Source of the DNA: Microbacterium sp. Nx66
GTDB lineage: Bacteria > Actinomycetota > Actinomycetes > Actinomycetales > Microbacteriaceae
Direction: 5' to 3'
DNA length: 64,000 bases
NCBI RefSeq assembly: GCF_904066215.1
Contig: NZ_LR880474.1
Location: 992,001-1,056,000 of the forward strand
Positions 43,864 through 51,277 of the stretch are shown in pieces. The translations under genes were made by a program, and so were the position numbers. The notes below the pieces were generated by a model. That model was not told where the DNA came from and searched no databases. It was given only the letters and a program-made list of their open reading frames with translations. How positions within the stretch are numbered: the first letter of the stretch is position 1; each line of letters opens with the position of its first letter.

Positions 43864-44514
43864 TCAGTCGATGCGGAGCTCGAAGCCGTCCTCGGTCGCG
43901 ACCACGGCGACGTGCGTGAGGTCGTCGACGTGCGCGGTCGGGGCGTGGGCTGCGGCGTGCGGGCCGATGCCGATCACGCGCATGCCCGCGGCGTGGGCGG
44001 CCTGGATCCCGGCGCCGGAGTCCTCGAACACGACGCAGTCCGCGGGGTCGATGCCGAGCGTGCGGGCGGCGAGGAGGAAGCCCTCCGGATCGGGCTTCGA
44101 GGCGGAGACGTTCTCCGCCGTGACGGCGAGCTCGGGGACCGTGAGCCCGGCCTGGCCCATCCGCGCGGTCATGAGGGCGACGTTGGCCGAGGTGACCACG
44201 GCGTGCGGGAACGGCTGCAGCGCGGCGAGCAGGTCCTCGGCACCCGGGATGCCGATCACACCGTCCACGTCGGAGGCCTCGGTCGCGAGCATGACCTCGT
44301 TCTCGCGGAGGTTGATCGCGTGGTCGCGCTCGGGGAGCAGGATCGCCATGCTCTGATGTCCCTGCCGCCCGTGGACAGTGCGGAGCACGGTCTCCGGATC
44401 GATCCCGTGCGGCTCCGCCCAGGCGAGCCAGAGGCGCTCCACGACGGCGGTCGAGTCGACGAGGGTCCCGTCCATGTCGAGGAGGGCGGCGCGGGCGTGG
44501 AGGATCTCGGTCAC
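43864..44514 (-). CDS. HAD-superfamily phosphatase/phosphomutase-like
   Basis: A 216-residue HAD hydrolase. Motif I is LLDMDGTLVDSTAVV (Asp13/Asp15), motif II is VVTSAN, and motifs III-IV are SKPDPEGFLLAARTLG and CVVFEDSGAGIQAAHAAGM. The C1 cap and length fit sugar- or glycerol-phosphate phosphatases and beta-phosphoglucomutase relatives. It begins with GTG. It lies downstream of the livF operon beyond a strong hairpin, so it is probably separately transcribed. Confidence 0.85.
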   Translation of the reverse strand: MTEILHARAALLDMDGTLVDSTAVVERLWLAWAEPHGIDPETVLRTVHGRQGHQSMAILLPERDHAINLRENEVMLATEASDVDGVIGIPGAEDLLAALQPFPHAVVTSANVALMTARMGQAGLTVPELAVTAENVSASKPDPEGFLLAARTLGIDPADCVVFEDSGAGIQAAHAAGMRVIGIGPHAAAHAPTAHVDDLTHVAVVATEDGFELRID

Positions 44515-44540
44515 TCCCTCAGGCTAACCCCCACGCCGCC

Positions 44541-44616
44541 GACCCACCCCCTTTCGCGCGCCCCGGCCCCCTGCGCACGTACGCACGGGGCCGGGAGGAA
44601 CGCAACGGGGTGGGTC
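44541..44616. terminator. Strong nested hairpin after livF
   Basis: A perfect 10-base outer stem (GACCCACCCC / GGGGTGGGTC) encloses a 9-base inner stem (CCCGGCCCC / GGGGCCGGG). It lies between the livF stop and the HAD gene start on the same strand. It would end the Liv operon transcript. Confidence 0.75.
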
Positions 44617-44626
44617 GACGGGAGAC

Positions 44627-45319
44627 TCAGCCCCCCAGGTAGGCGCGGTGGAGGAGGGCGGGGTCGTCTTGGAGGGCCTGCGGGGCGCCCTGGAACGACA
44701 CGCGGCCGCCGGCGACGACCACCGCCTCCTGCGCGAGACCGAGTGCGAGCTGCGTGAACTGCTCCACCAGCAGCACCGCCACCCCCGACTCCGCGATCGA
44801 CGACACGATCGGCATCAGACGCAGGAACACCACCGGCGCGAGGCCCAGGGACATCTCGTCGATGAGCAGCACCCGGGGCTTCGCCGCGAACGCCCGTGCC
44901 AGCACCACCATCTGCTGCTCCCCACCCGACAGCAGCGCCGTGGGGGAGTCGATGCGCTTCTCGAGCTCCGGGAACTGCGCCAGCACGGCTTCGATCTCCC
45001 CGGCGGTGCGTGCCGTGAGGGAGAGGTTCTCGCGCACGGTCAGCGACGGGAACACGGCCCGCCCCTGCTCGATGTGCACGATGCCGCGCCGGGCTCGCGC
45101 CACGCGGGAGAGCCGGTCGATCGGATCCCCGTCCAGCAGGATCGACCCGGCCGAGTGCGGTGTCACGCCGGACACCGCCTCGATCAGACTCGTCTTGCCG
45201 GCGCCGTTCGGGCCGACCAGCGCCAGGACCTCGCCGCCTGTCACCCGCAGCGAGACGTCCGAGATGACCGGCCCGGCGCCGCGGCTCACCGTCACCCCGT
45301 CGAGCACCAGTGCGCTCAT
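44627..45319 (-). CDS. livF: Branched-chain amino acid-type ABC transporter ATPase LivF
   Basis: A 230-residue ATPase with Walker A GPNGAGKTSL, the LivF-type HIEQGRAVFPSLTVREN Q-loop, signature LLSGGEQQMVVLARA and Walker B VLLIDEMSLGLAP. It is the last gene of a Liv-type import operon (SBP, LivH, LivM-LivG fusion, LivF). Its ATG overlaps the upstream stop by four bases. The substrate could be a branched-chain amino acid, amide, urea or another small polar compound. Confidence 0.93.
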   Translation of the reverse strand: MSALVLDGVTVSRGAGPVISDVSLRVTGGEVLALVGPNGAGKTSLIEAVSGVTPHSAGSILLDGDPIDRLSRVARARRGIVHIEQGRAVFPSLTVRENLSLTARTAGEIEAVLAQFPELEKRIDSPTALLSGGEQQMVVLARAFAAKPRVLLIDEMSLGLAPVVFLRLMPIVSSIAESGVAVLLVEQFTQLALGLAQEAVVVAGGRVSFQGAPQALQDDPALLHRAYLGG

Positions 45320-47088
45320 TTCAGCAGCTCCGTCTCTCCCATGTACGCCTTGACGACGTCGGGGTTCGCGAGGACCTCGGCCTGCGGGCCGCTCGCCAGG
45401 ACGCGGCCGAAGTCGAGGACCGTGAGGGTCGGGCACACCGAGCGGACGAGGTCCAGATCGTGCTCGATGATGATGAGGGCCACGCCGTAGCGCCCGGGGA
45501 GCTCGCGGAGGCGAGCCGCGAGCGCCAAATGCTCCTCGTGCGAGAGGCCGGCGGCGGGTTCGTCGAGGATGAGCAGGCGCGGGCGGGCGGCGACGTTCGC
45601 CGCGACCTCCACGAGCCGCCGGGTGCCGACGTCGACGCTCGAGAGGCGCGCCCGGGCCGGCGGGCATCCGAAGAACGCGAGGACCTCGTCGATGTCCGCC
45701 GCGGCGAGGCGCCGCCGGGCCACGAAGCGCACATAGCCGCCCACCGTGAGCGCCGGCGGGACGCGGTCCTGCTGGAAGGTCCGTCGCAGTCCGAGGTGGG
45801 CGCGCCGGGTGGGGGAGAGCCCGGCGAGGTCGCGGTCGCCGAGGAGCACGCGGCCCTCGTGCTGGGGGAGGAACCCGCTGATGGCGTCGACGAAGGTCGA
45901 CTTCCCGGCGCCGTTCGGACCGATGAGCCCCATGATCGAGGCGGCGGGCACGGTGAACGAGACGTCATCGAGGGCCCTGAGCGCCCCGAACTGCACGGTC
46001 AGCCCGTCGACCGTGAGCACCGGGGCGCCGTCGAGGGCGGCCTCGTCGACGGTGGCCGTCGTGGTCGTGGTGATCGCCGTCGCATCGGTTCCCGCGTCCG
46101 GCGGGAGCGCCGTGAGCTCCGCGGTGGCCGTGCGCCGGTCGGCCCGCCGGTACAGGAGGTTGCGGATGCCCTGGCCGAGGTTCGTGCCGCTCGTGAGGGC
46201 CTGGACGCCCAGCACGCCGAACACCACGAAGCCCCAGTCCTGCGGCACGCCCCAGCGCTTGAGCAGCTCCGGCACGAGCACCCAGAGCAGTCCGCCGAAG
46301 ATGGCCATGTCGATGAGGTGCGCGCCGGACATGATCGCCAGCACGTACAGGGCGAGGGACTGCAGTGGTGTGAAGCTCGAGGCGAAGGGGAGCTGCACCT
46401 GTCCGGCGAGCAGCCCACCGGAGATGCCGCCGAGGGCCGCCGACACCGCGAACGCCGTGAGCTTCGCGGTGCGCACGCTCTGCCCGGCCGCGGCCGTGCC
46501 CCGCTCGGAGAATGCGACGGCCTTCCAGCTGGCGCCCCAGCGTCCGCGCTGCAGGAAGAACACCGCCAGGCCGCAGACGGCGAGCACGACGATGGAGAGG
46601 AAGAAGAACTCCCGGTCACTGCCGAACAGCGCGGGCCGCTCGATCGCGATGCCGTCCGCGGAGCCGGGGAACTGGATCTGCACGAGCGTGACGTCCGCCG
46701 CGGCCGCGAATCCGAGCGTCACGACGGCGAGGTTCACGCCGCGCAGCCGCAGGGCGGGGAGGCCGACGAGGATGCCGACGAGGCCGGCCGCGACGCCGCC
46801 GAGCACGAGCCAGACGAGGAAGCCGCCGGGCGCCTGCATCACGTTCAGCAGGGAGACGATCCACGCCCCGACCGCGGCGAAGGTCAGCTGGCACAGGGCG
46901 ATCATCCCGGCCGAGCCGGTGACGATGCCGAGGCCGAGGATCGCGATCGCGGCCGTGACAGCGCTGATCGCGAGGAAGACGAAGTAGCCGGGAAGGGCGG
47001 CGCTGAGGAGCGCGCCCACGCCGATGCCGACGACGGCGACGGCGAACGGCCAGGTGATCCGGAACCAGGGGCGGTCAGCGAGCGGCAT
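45316..47088 (-). CDS. Fused LivM permease - LivG ATPase
   Basis: A 590-residue fusion. The N-terminal ~330 residues are a LivM permease with about nine helices and the GSAGMIALCQLTFAAVGAW family block. A Thr/Ala linker leads to an ABC ATPase (about 360-590) with Walker A GPNGAGKSTF near 386 and Walker B LLILDEPAAGL. The signature region reads SSVDVGTRRLVEVA and lacks the normal LSGGQ-like pattern, while LivF keeps it. AGGAGG lies 6 bases before the ATG. It overlaps livH by 14 bases. Confidence 0.9.
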   Translation of the reverse strand: MPLADRPWFRITWPFAVAVVGIGVGALLSAALPGYFVFLAISAVTAAIAILGLGIVTGSAGMIALCQLTFAAVGAWIVSLLNVMQAPGGFLVWLVLGGVAAGLVGILVGLPALRLRGVNLAVVTLGFAAAADVTLVQIQFPGSADGIAIERPALFGSDREFFFLSIVVLAVCGLAVFFLQRGRWGASWKAVAFSERGTAAAGQSVRTAKLTAFAVSAALGGISGGLLAGQVQLPFASSFTPLQSLALYVLAIMSGAHLIDMAIFGGLLWVLVPELLKRWGVPQDWGFVVFGVLGVQALTSGTNLGQGIRNLLYRRADRRTATAELTALPPDAGTDATAITTTTTATVDEAALDGAPVLTVDGLTVQFGALRALDDVSFTVPAASIMGLIGPNGAGKSTFVDAISGFLPQHEGRVLLGDRDLAGLSPTRRAHLGLRRTFQQDRVPPALTVGGYVRFVARRRLAAADIDEVLAFFGCPPARARLSSVDVGTRRLVEVAANVAARPRLLILDEPAAGLSHEEHLALAARLRELPGRYGVALIIIEHDLDLVRSVCPTLTVLDFGRVLASGPQAEVLANPDVVKAYMGETELLK

Positions 47089-47935
47089 CCCACACCTCCT
47101 TGCGTTGCGTCCAGAGCAGCAGGACGACGATGAACAGGAACGGCAGGAAGTTGCGCACGAGCGCCACTTCGTCGATCTGCGCGACGAGTCCGCCGAGGAC
47201 GCCGAGGAGCAGCCCGCCGACGACGGCGAGGTCGAGCCGGCGGAAGCCGCCCAGGAGCGCGGCCGCCGCAGCGGGGACGATGAGCATGGACAGGCTCGTG
47301 GCGTCGTTCGACTGGGAGGGCGCGACGATGATGATCGCGATGGCGCTGATGATCCCGGTGACGAACCAGACGGCGATCGACAGCGGCCGGGAGCGGATGC
47401 CGAGCAGCTCCGCCGTGGTCGGCCGCTCCGACAGCGCGCGCAGCTGGGTGCCGACCCGGGTACGGCGCAGCACGATGCGGACGGCGACGGCGGTGACGAC
47501 GGCCATCGCCACCGTCGCGACGGTGACCTGGCTGATGACCACGCCGCCGAAGGAGAACGCGGGCCCGGCGATGATCGGGGTGAACGGCTGCGGCTTGTTG
47601 CCGAACAGGATGAACGACAGCGAGATGAGCAGCAGGAGCGGGCCGACCGTCATGGCGGAGCGGGTCGTCGTCGAGGCCTCCGACAGCCACGTCGCGGCGA
47701 TGAAGCCGATGGCCGCGGCGAGCAGGCCTGCGACGAGGACGCCGAGGATCGTGCCGAGCCAGATGGGCAGTCCGATCTCGCGCACGAACCACACGGCGGT
47801 GAACGCGCCGAACATGCCGGTCGCGGCCTGGGCGAAGTTCACGACGCGCACGAGGCGTGACATGAGGGTGAGGCAGACGCCGAGGACGGCGTAGAGGCCG
47901 CCGGCGGCGAGTCCGGCGATGGCGCCTTGGAGCAT
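47075..47935 (-). CDS. livH: Branched-chain amino acid-type ABC transporter permease LivH
   Basis: A 286-residue LivH permease with about eight membrane helices. The start AGLAAGGLYAVLGVCLTLM and VRVVNFAQAATGMFGAFTAV are the LivH family blocks, and RTRVGTQLRALSERPTTAELLGI is the EAA-like coupling loop. AAAGGA precedes the ATG. The repeat cluster at 47.96-48.12 kb separates it from the substrate-binding protein gene, and may reduce readthrough between the abundant binding protein and the membrane parts. Confidence 0.92.
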   Translation of the reverse strand: MLQGAIAGLAAGGLYAVLGVCLTLMSRLVRVVNFAQAATGMFGAFTAVWFVREIGLPIWLGTILGVLVAGLLAAAIGFIAATWLSEASTTTRSAMTVGPLLLLISLSFILFGNKPQPFTPIIAGPAFSFGGVVISQVTVATVAMAVVTAVAVRIVLRRTRVGTQLRALSERPTTAELLGIRSRPLSIAVWFVTGIISAIAIIIVAPSQSNDATSLSMLIVPAAAAALLGGFRRLDLAVVGGLLLGVLGGLVAQIDEVALVRNFLPFLFIVVLLLWTQRKEVWDAAR

Positions 47936-47955
47936 CAGGCGTCCTTTCTGGTGAG

Positions 47956-48122
47956 GGCCCTTCGACAGGCTCAGGGACCCGGCGTGGGTCGCTGAGCCTG
48001 TCGAAGCGCGGGGACCCGGCGTGGGTCGCTGAGCCTGTCGAAGCGCGGGACCCGGCGTGGGTCGCTGAGCCTGTCGAAGCGCGGGGACCCGGCGTGGGTC
48101 GCTGAGCCTGTCGAAGCGCGGG
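47956..48122. repeat. 36/37-bp tandem repeat (4 copies) plus an inverted copy between the SBP and livH genes
   Basis: Units begin at 47981, 48018, 48054 and 48091. Each contains GGCGTGGGTCGCTGAGCCTG followed by TCGAAGCGCGGG and ACCC. Just downstream, 47956-47979 holds the core in inverted orientation (CCCTTCGACAGGCTCAGGG). The array starts 3 bases after the stop codon of the binding-protein gene, so its transcript can form strong hairpins there. Confidence 0.88.
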
Positions 48123-48124
48123 GA

Positions 48125-49291
48125 CTATTCGCCGATCCGGAGCCAGTCGTCGGCGACCTTCTCCCAGGCGTTCGTGCCCGACTTCAGGATGATCGGCCAG
48201 CCCGCGGTGTTCTGCGTGCCGAAGGCGTAGGGCGTGCCCACCATCGGGTTCTCGATCGGGTCCATACCCTTCAGCGCCTCGGAGACGCTCTCCCGGGTGA
48301 TGTCGCCGTCGATGCTCTTCAGCACCTCGATGAAGTACGTCGCCGCGAGGTAGCCACCCTGGCTGAACGAGGTGAGGGGGATGTCGTTCTCCTCCATCAG
48401 CGTCCGCCAGTCCGCGTTGATGTCGCTGTCGTCCGTGAACGGGTAGAACTCGGCGGGGACGTAGATGCCGGCGCCCGCGTCGTCGATCGCGTCGGCGAAG
48501 TTCTCGCTGTAGACGCTCGTGAGGTAGAGCCAGGTCACGTCGTCCCAGCCCTGCGCGTTCGCGGCCTTGACCTGTCCGATCGCGTCGGGCTCGACCGGGT
48601 TGATCGCGAGGGCCTTGCAGCCCTGGTCCCGCGCCTTGACGATGTAGGGCGTGTAGTCGGAGGCGCCGTACGGCACGGTGTCGTCGACGTACTTCGGCTC
48701 CTTGCCCGTGATCTCGGTCCATTTGTCGATCGCGGCCTGATAGGTCGGGCGGGTGGAGCCGGCGATCTCCAGCAGGATGCAGATGTCGTCGAGTCCGAGC
48801 ACCTCGGAGCCGTACTGCAGCGTGAGGGTCATGTCGTTGAACGGGCCGACGTTCGCCGGCGAGATGTTCTCGCTGTCGAAGCAGCCCGTGTCGACGCCGA
48901 TGCCGGGCACCGAGAGGATGCCCTCCTGCTCGTAGTACTTCGCGTTGATCTCGCACTCGATGAGGCTCGCGGAGCCCACGAGCGCGACGGCTTCGTCGCT
49001 GCCCACGATCTCCCGCGCCGAGGCGGTGGCCGTGGCGGGGTCGCCCTTGTCGTCGAGCATCTTGTACTCGATCGTGCGGCCGTCGAGGCCGCCGTCCTCG
49101 TTGAACGCGTCGAAGACGGCGGCAGCCGCCTGCGAGGCCTCCGGGAACGTCGCCGGGCCGCTGATCGTGTTCACGGAGCCGACGACGATGGGGGCACCGT
49201 CGCCCCCGGCTCCGTCGCCGCCGGCGCAGCCGGCGAGAGCGAGGGCGGCCACGGCGATGATCGCCGCGGCGCCGGATGCTCGTCTGTTCAT
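48125..49291 (-). CDS. Liv-type ABC transporter substrate-binding lipoprotein
   Basis: A 388-residue periplasmic-binding-fold protein with a lipoprotein signal peptide (lipobox LALAGC, Cys22), so it is anchored on the outer face of the membrane. Family blocks are IVVGSVNTISGPATFPEASQ and VALVGSASLIECEIN, with a C-terminal ESVSEALKGM helix. The ligand is unknown. It heads the transporter genes and follows a SnoaL-like gene by 33 bases, so the ligand may be a substrate of that pathway. Confidence 0.92.
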   Translation of the reverse strand: MNRRASGAAAIIAVAALALAGCAGGDGAGGDGAPIVVGSVNTISGPATFPEASQAAAAVFDAFNEDGGLDGRTIEYKMLDDKGDPATATASAREIVGSDEAVALVGSASLIECEINAKYYEQEGILSVPGIGVDTGCFDSENISPANVGPFNDMTLTLQYGSEVLGLDDICILLEIAGSTRPTYQAAIDKWTEITGKEPKYVDDTVPYGASDYTPYIVKARDQGCKALAINPVEPDAIGQVKAANAQGWDDVTWLYLTSVYSENFADAIDDAGAGIYVPAEFYPFTDDSDINADWRTLMEENDIPLTSFSQGGYLAATYFIEVLKSIDGDITRESVSEALKGMDPIENPMVGTPYAFGTQNTAGWPIILKSGTNAWEKVADDWLRIGE

Positions 49292-49324
49292 GTGCTTCCT
49301 GCCTCTCCTGTTCGGGTCGTGCTG

Positions 49325-49747
49325 TCAGCTCGAAGGCTGGGTCTCGGTGCTCGTCGACGGCGCGCGCAGGGCGCGGTTCACGAGCTCCGTGTCGGTGAAC
49401 TGCTCGAAGGCGACGATCTCGCCGCCCGCCACACGCCAGACGTGGGCCACCCGGGCGGCGAAGAACCGCCCGGTGCGCTTGTAGGTGCCGGAGTAGGTGC
49501 CGATGCCGACCACGACGTCGCCGCCGTCGACGACCTCGTCGATCGCGACGGTGTAGTCGTCCCACTCCTCCTGGATGCGGCCGAAGACGTTCTCGGCGAC
49601 CGCGTCCGGGCCGATGTACGTTCCGGCGTAGGGGAATCCGGCGGCCTCGGTCCACTCGATGTCGGCCGCGAAGGGCGCGAGCATGCCGTCCAGGTCGCCC
49701 CGGTCGTTCGCGGCGTAGTGGTCGCGGATCAGGTCTGCGTTGCTCAT
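49325..49747 (-). CDS. SnoaL-like/NTF2-fold protein
   Basis: A 140-residue protein of the SnoaL-like polyketide-cyclase/ketosteroid-isomerase fold: LIRDHYAANDRGDLDGMLAPFAADIEWTE at the start, AGTYIGPDAVAENVF, and ARVAHVWRVAGGEIVAFEQFTDT in the C-terminal sheet. Such proteins isomerise or hydrate small molecules, or only bind them. It lies between the second moaF gene and the Liv transporter on one strand. The tail after about 128 is Ser/Thr-rich. Confidence 0.82.
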   Translation of the reverse strand: MSNADLIRDHYAANDRGDLDGMLAPFAADIEWTEAAGFPYAGTYIGPDAVAENVFGRIQEEWDDYTVAIDEVVDGGDVVVGIGTYSGTYKRTGRFFAARVAHVWRVAGGEIVAFEQFTDTELVNRALRAPSTSTETQPSS

Positions 49748-49776
49748 GTGCTCTCTTTCCGTGGTGGGTCGCTGCG

Positions 49777-49858
49777 CCCGTCTGGGTCCCTGAGCCTGTC
49801 GAAGGGCCCTGAGCCCGTCTGGGTCCCTGAGCCTGTCGAAGGGTCGAAGGGTCGAAGG
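49777..49858. repeat. Dispersed TGAGCCTGTCGAAGGG repeat, two 36-bp tandem copies
   Basis: CCCGTCTGGGTCCCTGAGCC plus TGTCGAAGGG occurs at 49777 and again at 49813, a 36-base period. A GGGTCGAA word then repeats at the right end up to the moaF stop at 49859. The core is the same as in the 47.96-48.12 kb array and in paaB/paaC. Confidence 0.85.
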
Positions 49859-50647
49859 TCAGGCGGGCTGTGCGTCGGGGTAGGCGACGGCGCCCAGCGG
49901 GTAGATGTGTCCGCCGGCGCGGGAGTGCTCGGACTCGCCGTCGCCGTTGAGTCCGAGGAAGATCTGCGTCGTCATGAGCTGGTAGCCGAGGTCGTGGAGC
50001 CAGACGCTCGCCACCGCGATCCGGAACTCGCGGAAGCAGAACAGGTACAGGCCGTCCGCGAACTTCCACACCGTGGAGAGGTCCATGTCGCCGTGACCGC
50101 GCTGGACGCCCTCCAGGCACTGCCACGCGTAGCGCTGGCTGGAGACGTAGACGTGCTCGTACAGGTGGTGGGGGCTGTAGCGGTAGATGTTCCGCTTGCC
50201 GATGAGGTCGCGGCTCGGACCGGGGGCCTCGCCGGTCGCGGGTCCGGCGTCGGTGGTCGCGGCCCAGAAGTCCTGCCCCACCTGCGGGGTACCCTCGACG
50301 GCCTCGGCGGCGATGCGGGAGCGGATGACGGTGGCGCGGTGGGTCGTGGTGGAGAACACGACGGTGAGGGCCTCCCGCTCGCGGCTCTCGAAGGGGATGT
50401 TCACGAAGACGACGTCGTCACGGACGCGGACGGCGTCGTACGGGTCGCGACCGGAGGAGCCCAGGCCCTCCCAGACCACGGAGTCCTCGTCGAAGCTCAG
50501 CGCGAGCGTGGTGTCGTCGTCGAGGGTGAGCGTGAGTGCGGTTCCGGCGAGCATCGTGTTCGGCAGGCGGAACGTGTCGATGCCCGCGGCGAACTCGTCG
50601 TACGTGCGCCATTCGTCCAGAGCGGGGTCGGCGGAGATGTCGGTCAT
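49859..50647 (-). CDS. MoaF family protein (copy 2)
   Basis: A 262-residue MoaF paralogue of the 39.6-40.5 kb protein. Shared features are HVYVSSQRYAWQCLEGVQRG, then TVWKFADGLYLFCFREF; the N-terminal domain has TFRLPNTMLAGTALTLTLDD. Both domains of the family are present. It heads the minus-strand group moaF-snoaL-SBP-livH-livMG-livF, so its function is probably tied to a compound imported by that transporter. The ATG at 50647 has AGGA 6 bases upstream; a GTG seven codons earlier is less likely. Confidence 0.8.
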   Translation of the reverse strand: MTDISADPALDEWRTYDEFAAGIDTFRLPNTMLAGTALTLTLDDDTTLALSFDEDSVVWEGLGSSGRDPYDAVRVRDDVVFVNIPFESREREALTVVFSTTTHRATVIRSRIAAEAVEGTPQVGQDFWAATTDAGPATGEAPGPSRDLIGKRNIYRYSPHHLYEHVYVSSQRYAWQCLEGVQRGHGDMDLSTVWKFADGLYLFCFREFRIAVASVWLHDLGYQLMTTQIFLGLNGDGESEHSRAGGHIYPLGAVAYPDAQPA

Positions 50648-50872
50648 GAGGGTCCTGACGTCGCACACGGCGGGGCCTCGTCGCCCCGGGCACCGCGTCG
50701 TCGCGATGCGCTTGCCTCATGCTCCGGCCGCACCGGGGGACCCCTCAAGCGCGCGGAGTCCATCCCGCACCGAGAGTCAACCGGCGTGCCCTCCCGGGCA
50801 AGCCCCGTCCCCGCGGGGCCCCGTACCGGTTCCGTCCCCCCGGTTCCGTCCCTGGATCCGCCCCGGGCCCCC

Positions 50873-50930
50873 GTGCGGGATCAAAACCGCCCCTGCCGGG
50901 CGCGAGTGGGGTGCCTTCCTGATCCCGCAC
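50873..50930 (+). repeat. 58-bp palindrome-ended element, copy A
   Basis: It starts GTGCGGGATC and ends GATCCCGCAC, perfect 10-base inverted ends, with a core containing CGCCCCTGCCGGGCGCGAG. The RNA form could fold end to end into a long hairpin. It lies in the 630-base gene-free gap between the second moaF gene and the AraC-type gene. Confidence 0.85.
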
Positions 50931-50955
50931 GGGCGTCCCGCCCGCGGCCGCCCCG

Positions 50956-51013
50956 GCGCGGGACGGAAAACGCCCCTGCCGGACGCGTGTGGGGTGCGTT
51001 CCTGATCCCGCAC
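50956..51013 (+). repeat. 58-bp palindrome-ended element, copy B
   Basis: The same length and layout as copy A in the same orientation. The left end has drifted to GCGCGGGACG, the core keeps CGCCCCTGCCGGACGCG, and the right end GATCCCGCAC is intact. It starts 25 bases after copy A. Confidence 0.85.
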
Positions 51014-51022
51014 GCGGGCGCG

Positions 51023-51089
51023 GTGCCCTCTGGGGCGCGGGAGTCGTGTCCTCTGGGGTGCGGGAGTCGTGCCCTCTGGGGCGGGAGCC
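51023..51089. repeat. 23-bp tandem repeat, 3 copies
   Basis: GTGCCCTCTGGGGCGCGGGA plus GTC begins at 51023 and again at 51046 and 51069; the last copy is two bases shorter. The array lies between 58-bp copies B and C and is not related to them in sequence. Confidence 0.85.
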
Positions 51090-51119
51090 GCCCTCTCGCG
51101 CACGGAGTGCCGCTCGTCG

Positions 51120-51177
51120 GTGCGGGATCGAAAGTGCCCCTGCCCGACGGGAGTGAGGTGCGTTCCTGATCCCGCAC
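51120..51177 (+). repeat. 58-bp palindrome-ended element, copy C
   Basis: It has intact GTGCGGGATC and GATCCCGCAC ends. By eye it matches copy A at 50 of 58 positions without gaps, with the differences confined to the core. Confidence 0.85.
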
Positions 51178-51192
51178 GCGGGGCGGGGGATG

Positions 51193-51250
51193 GTGCGGGA
51201 TCAGGAACGAGCGCGGGGCGAGCGCTGGCGGGGCGGTTTTAATCCCGCGC
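51193..51250 (-). repeat. 58-bp palindrome-ended element, copy D (inverted)
   Basis: It is the same 58-base length in the opposite orientation: GTGCGGGATCAGGAACGAGC at the left and GCGGTTTTAATCCCGCGC at the right. It ends 27 bases before the stop of the AraC-type gene, so it could end that gene's transcript. Confidence 0.8.
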
Positions 51251-51277
51251 GCGACGGGGAGAATGGGAACAACAGGG

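Noticed and set aside
44541..44616. tRNA-like or small RNA gene from the strong folding
   Set aside because: The two nested stems lack tRNA arms and no promoter is visible; a terminator after livF explains it.
47956..48122. CRISPR-like array
   Set aside because: The units are contiguous 36/37-base tandem copies with no unique spacers, and no cas genes are present.
46902..50126. Minus-strand open frame of about 1070 codons through the Liv operon
   Set aside because: It is an out-of-frame shadow of livH, the binding protein and the SnoaL gene; its translation is Arg/Pro-rich and runs through the tandem repeats.
50648..51277. Insertion sequence with terminal inverted repeats
   Set aside because: No transposase frame exists; the inverted ends belong to separate 58-base units.
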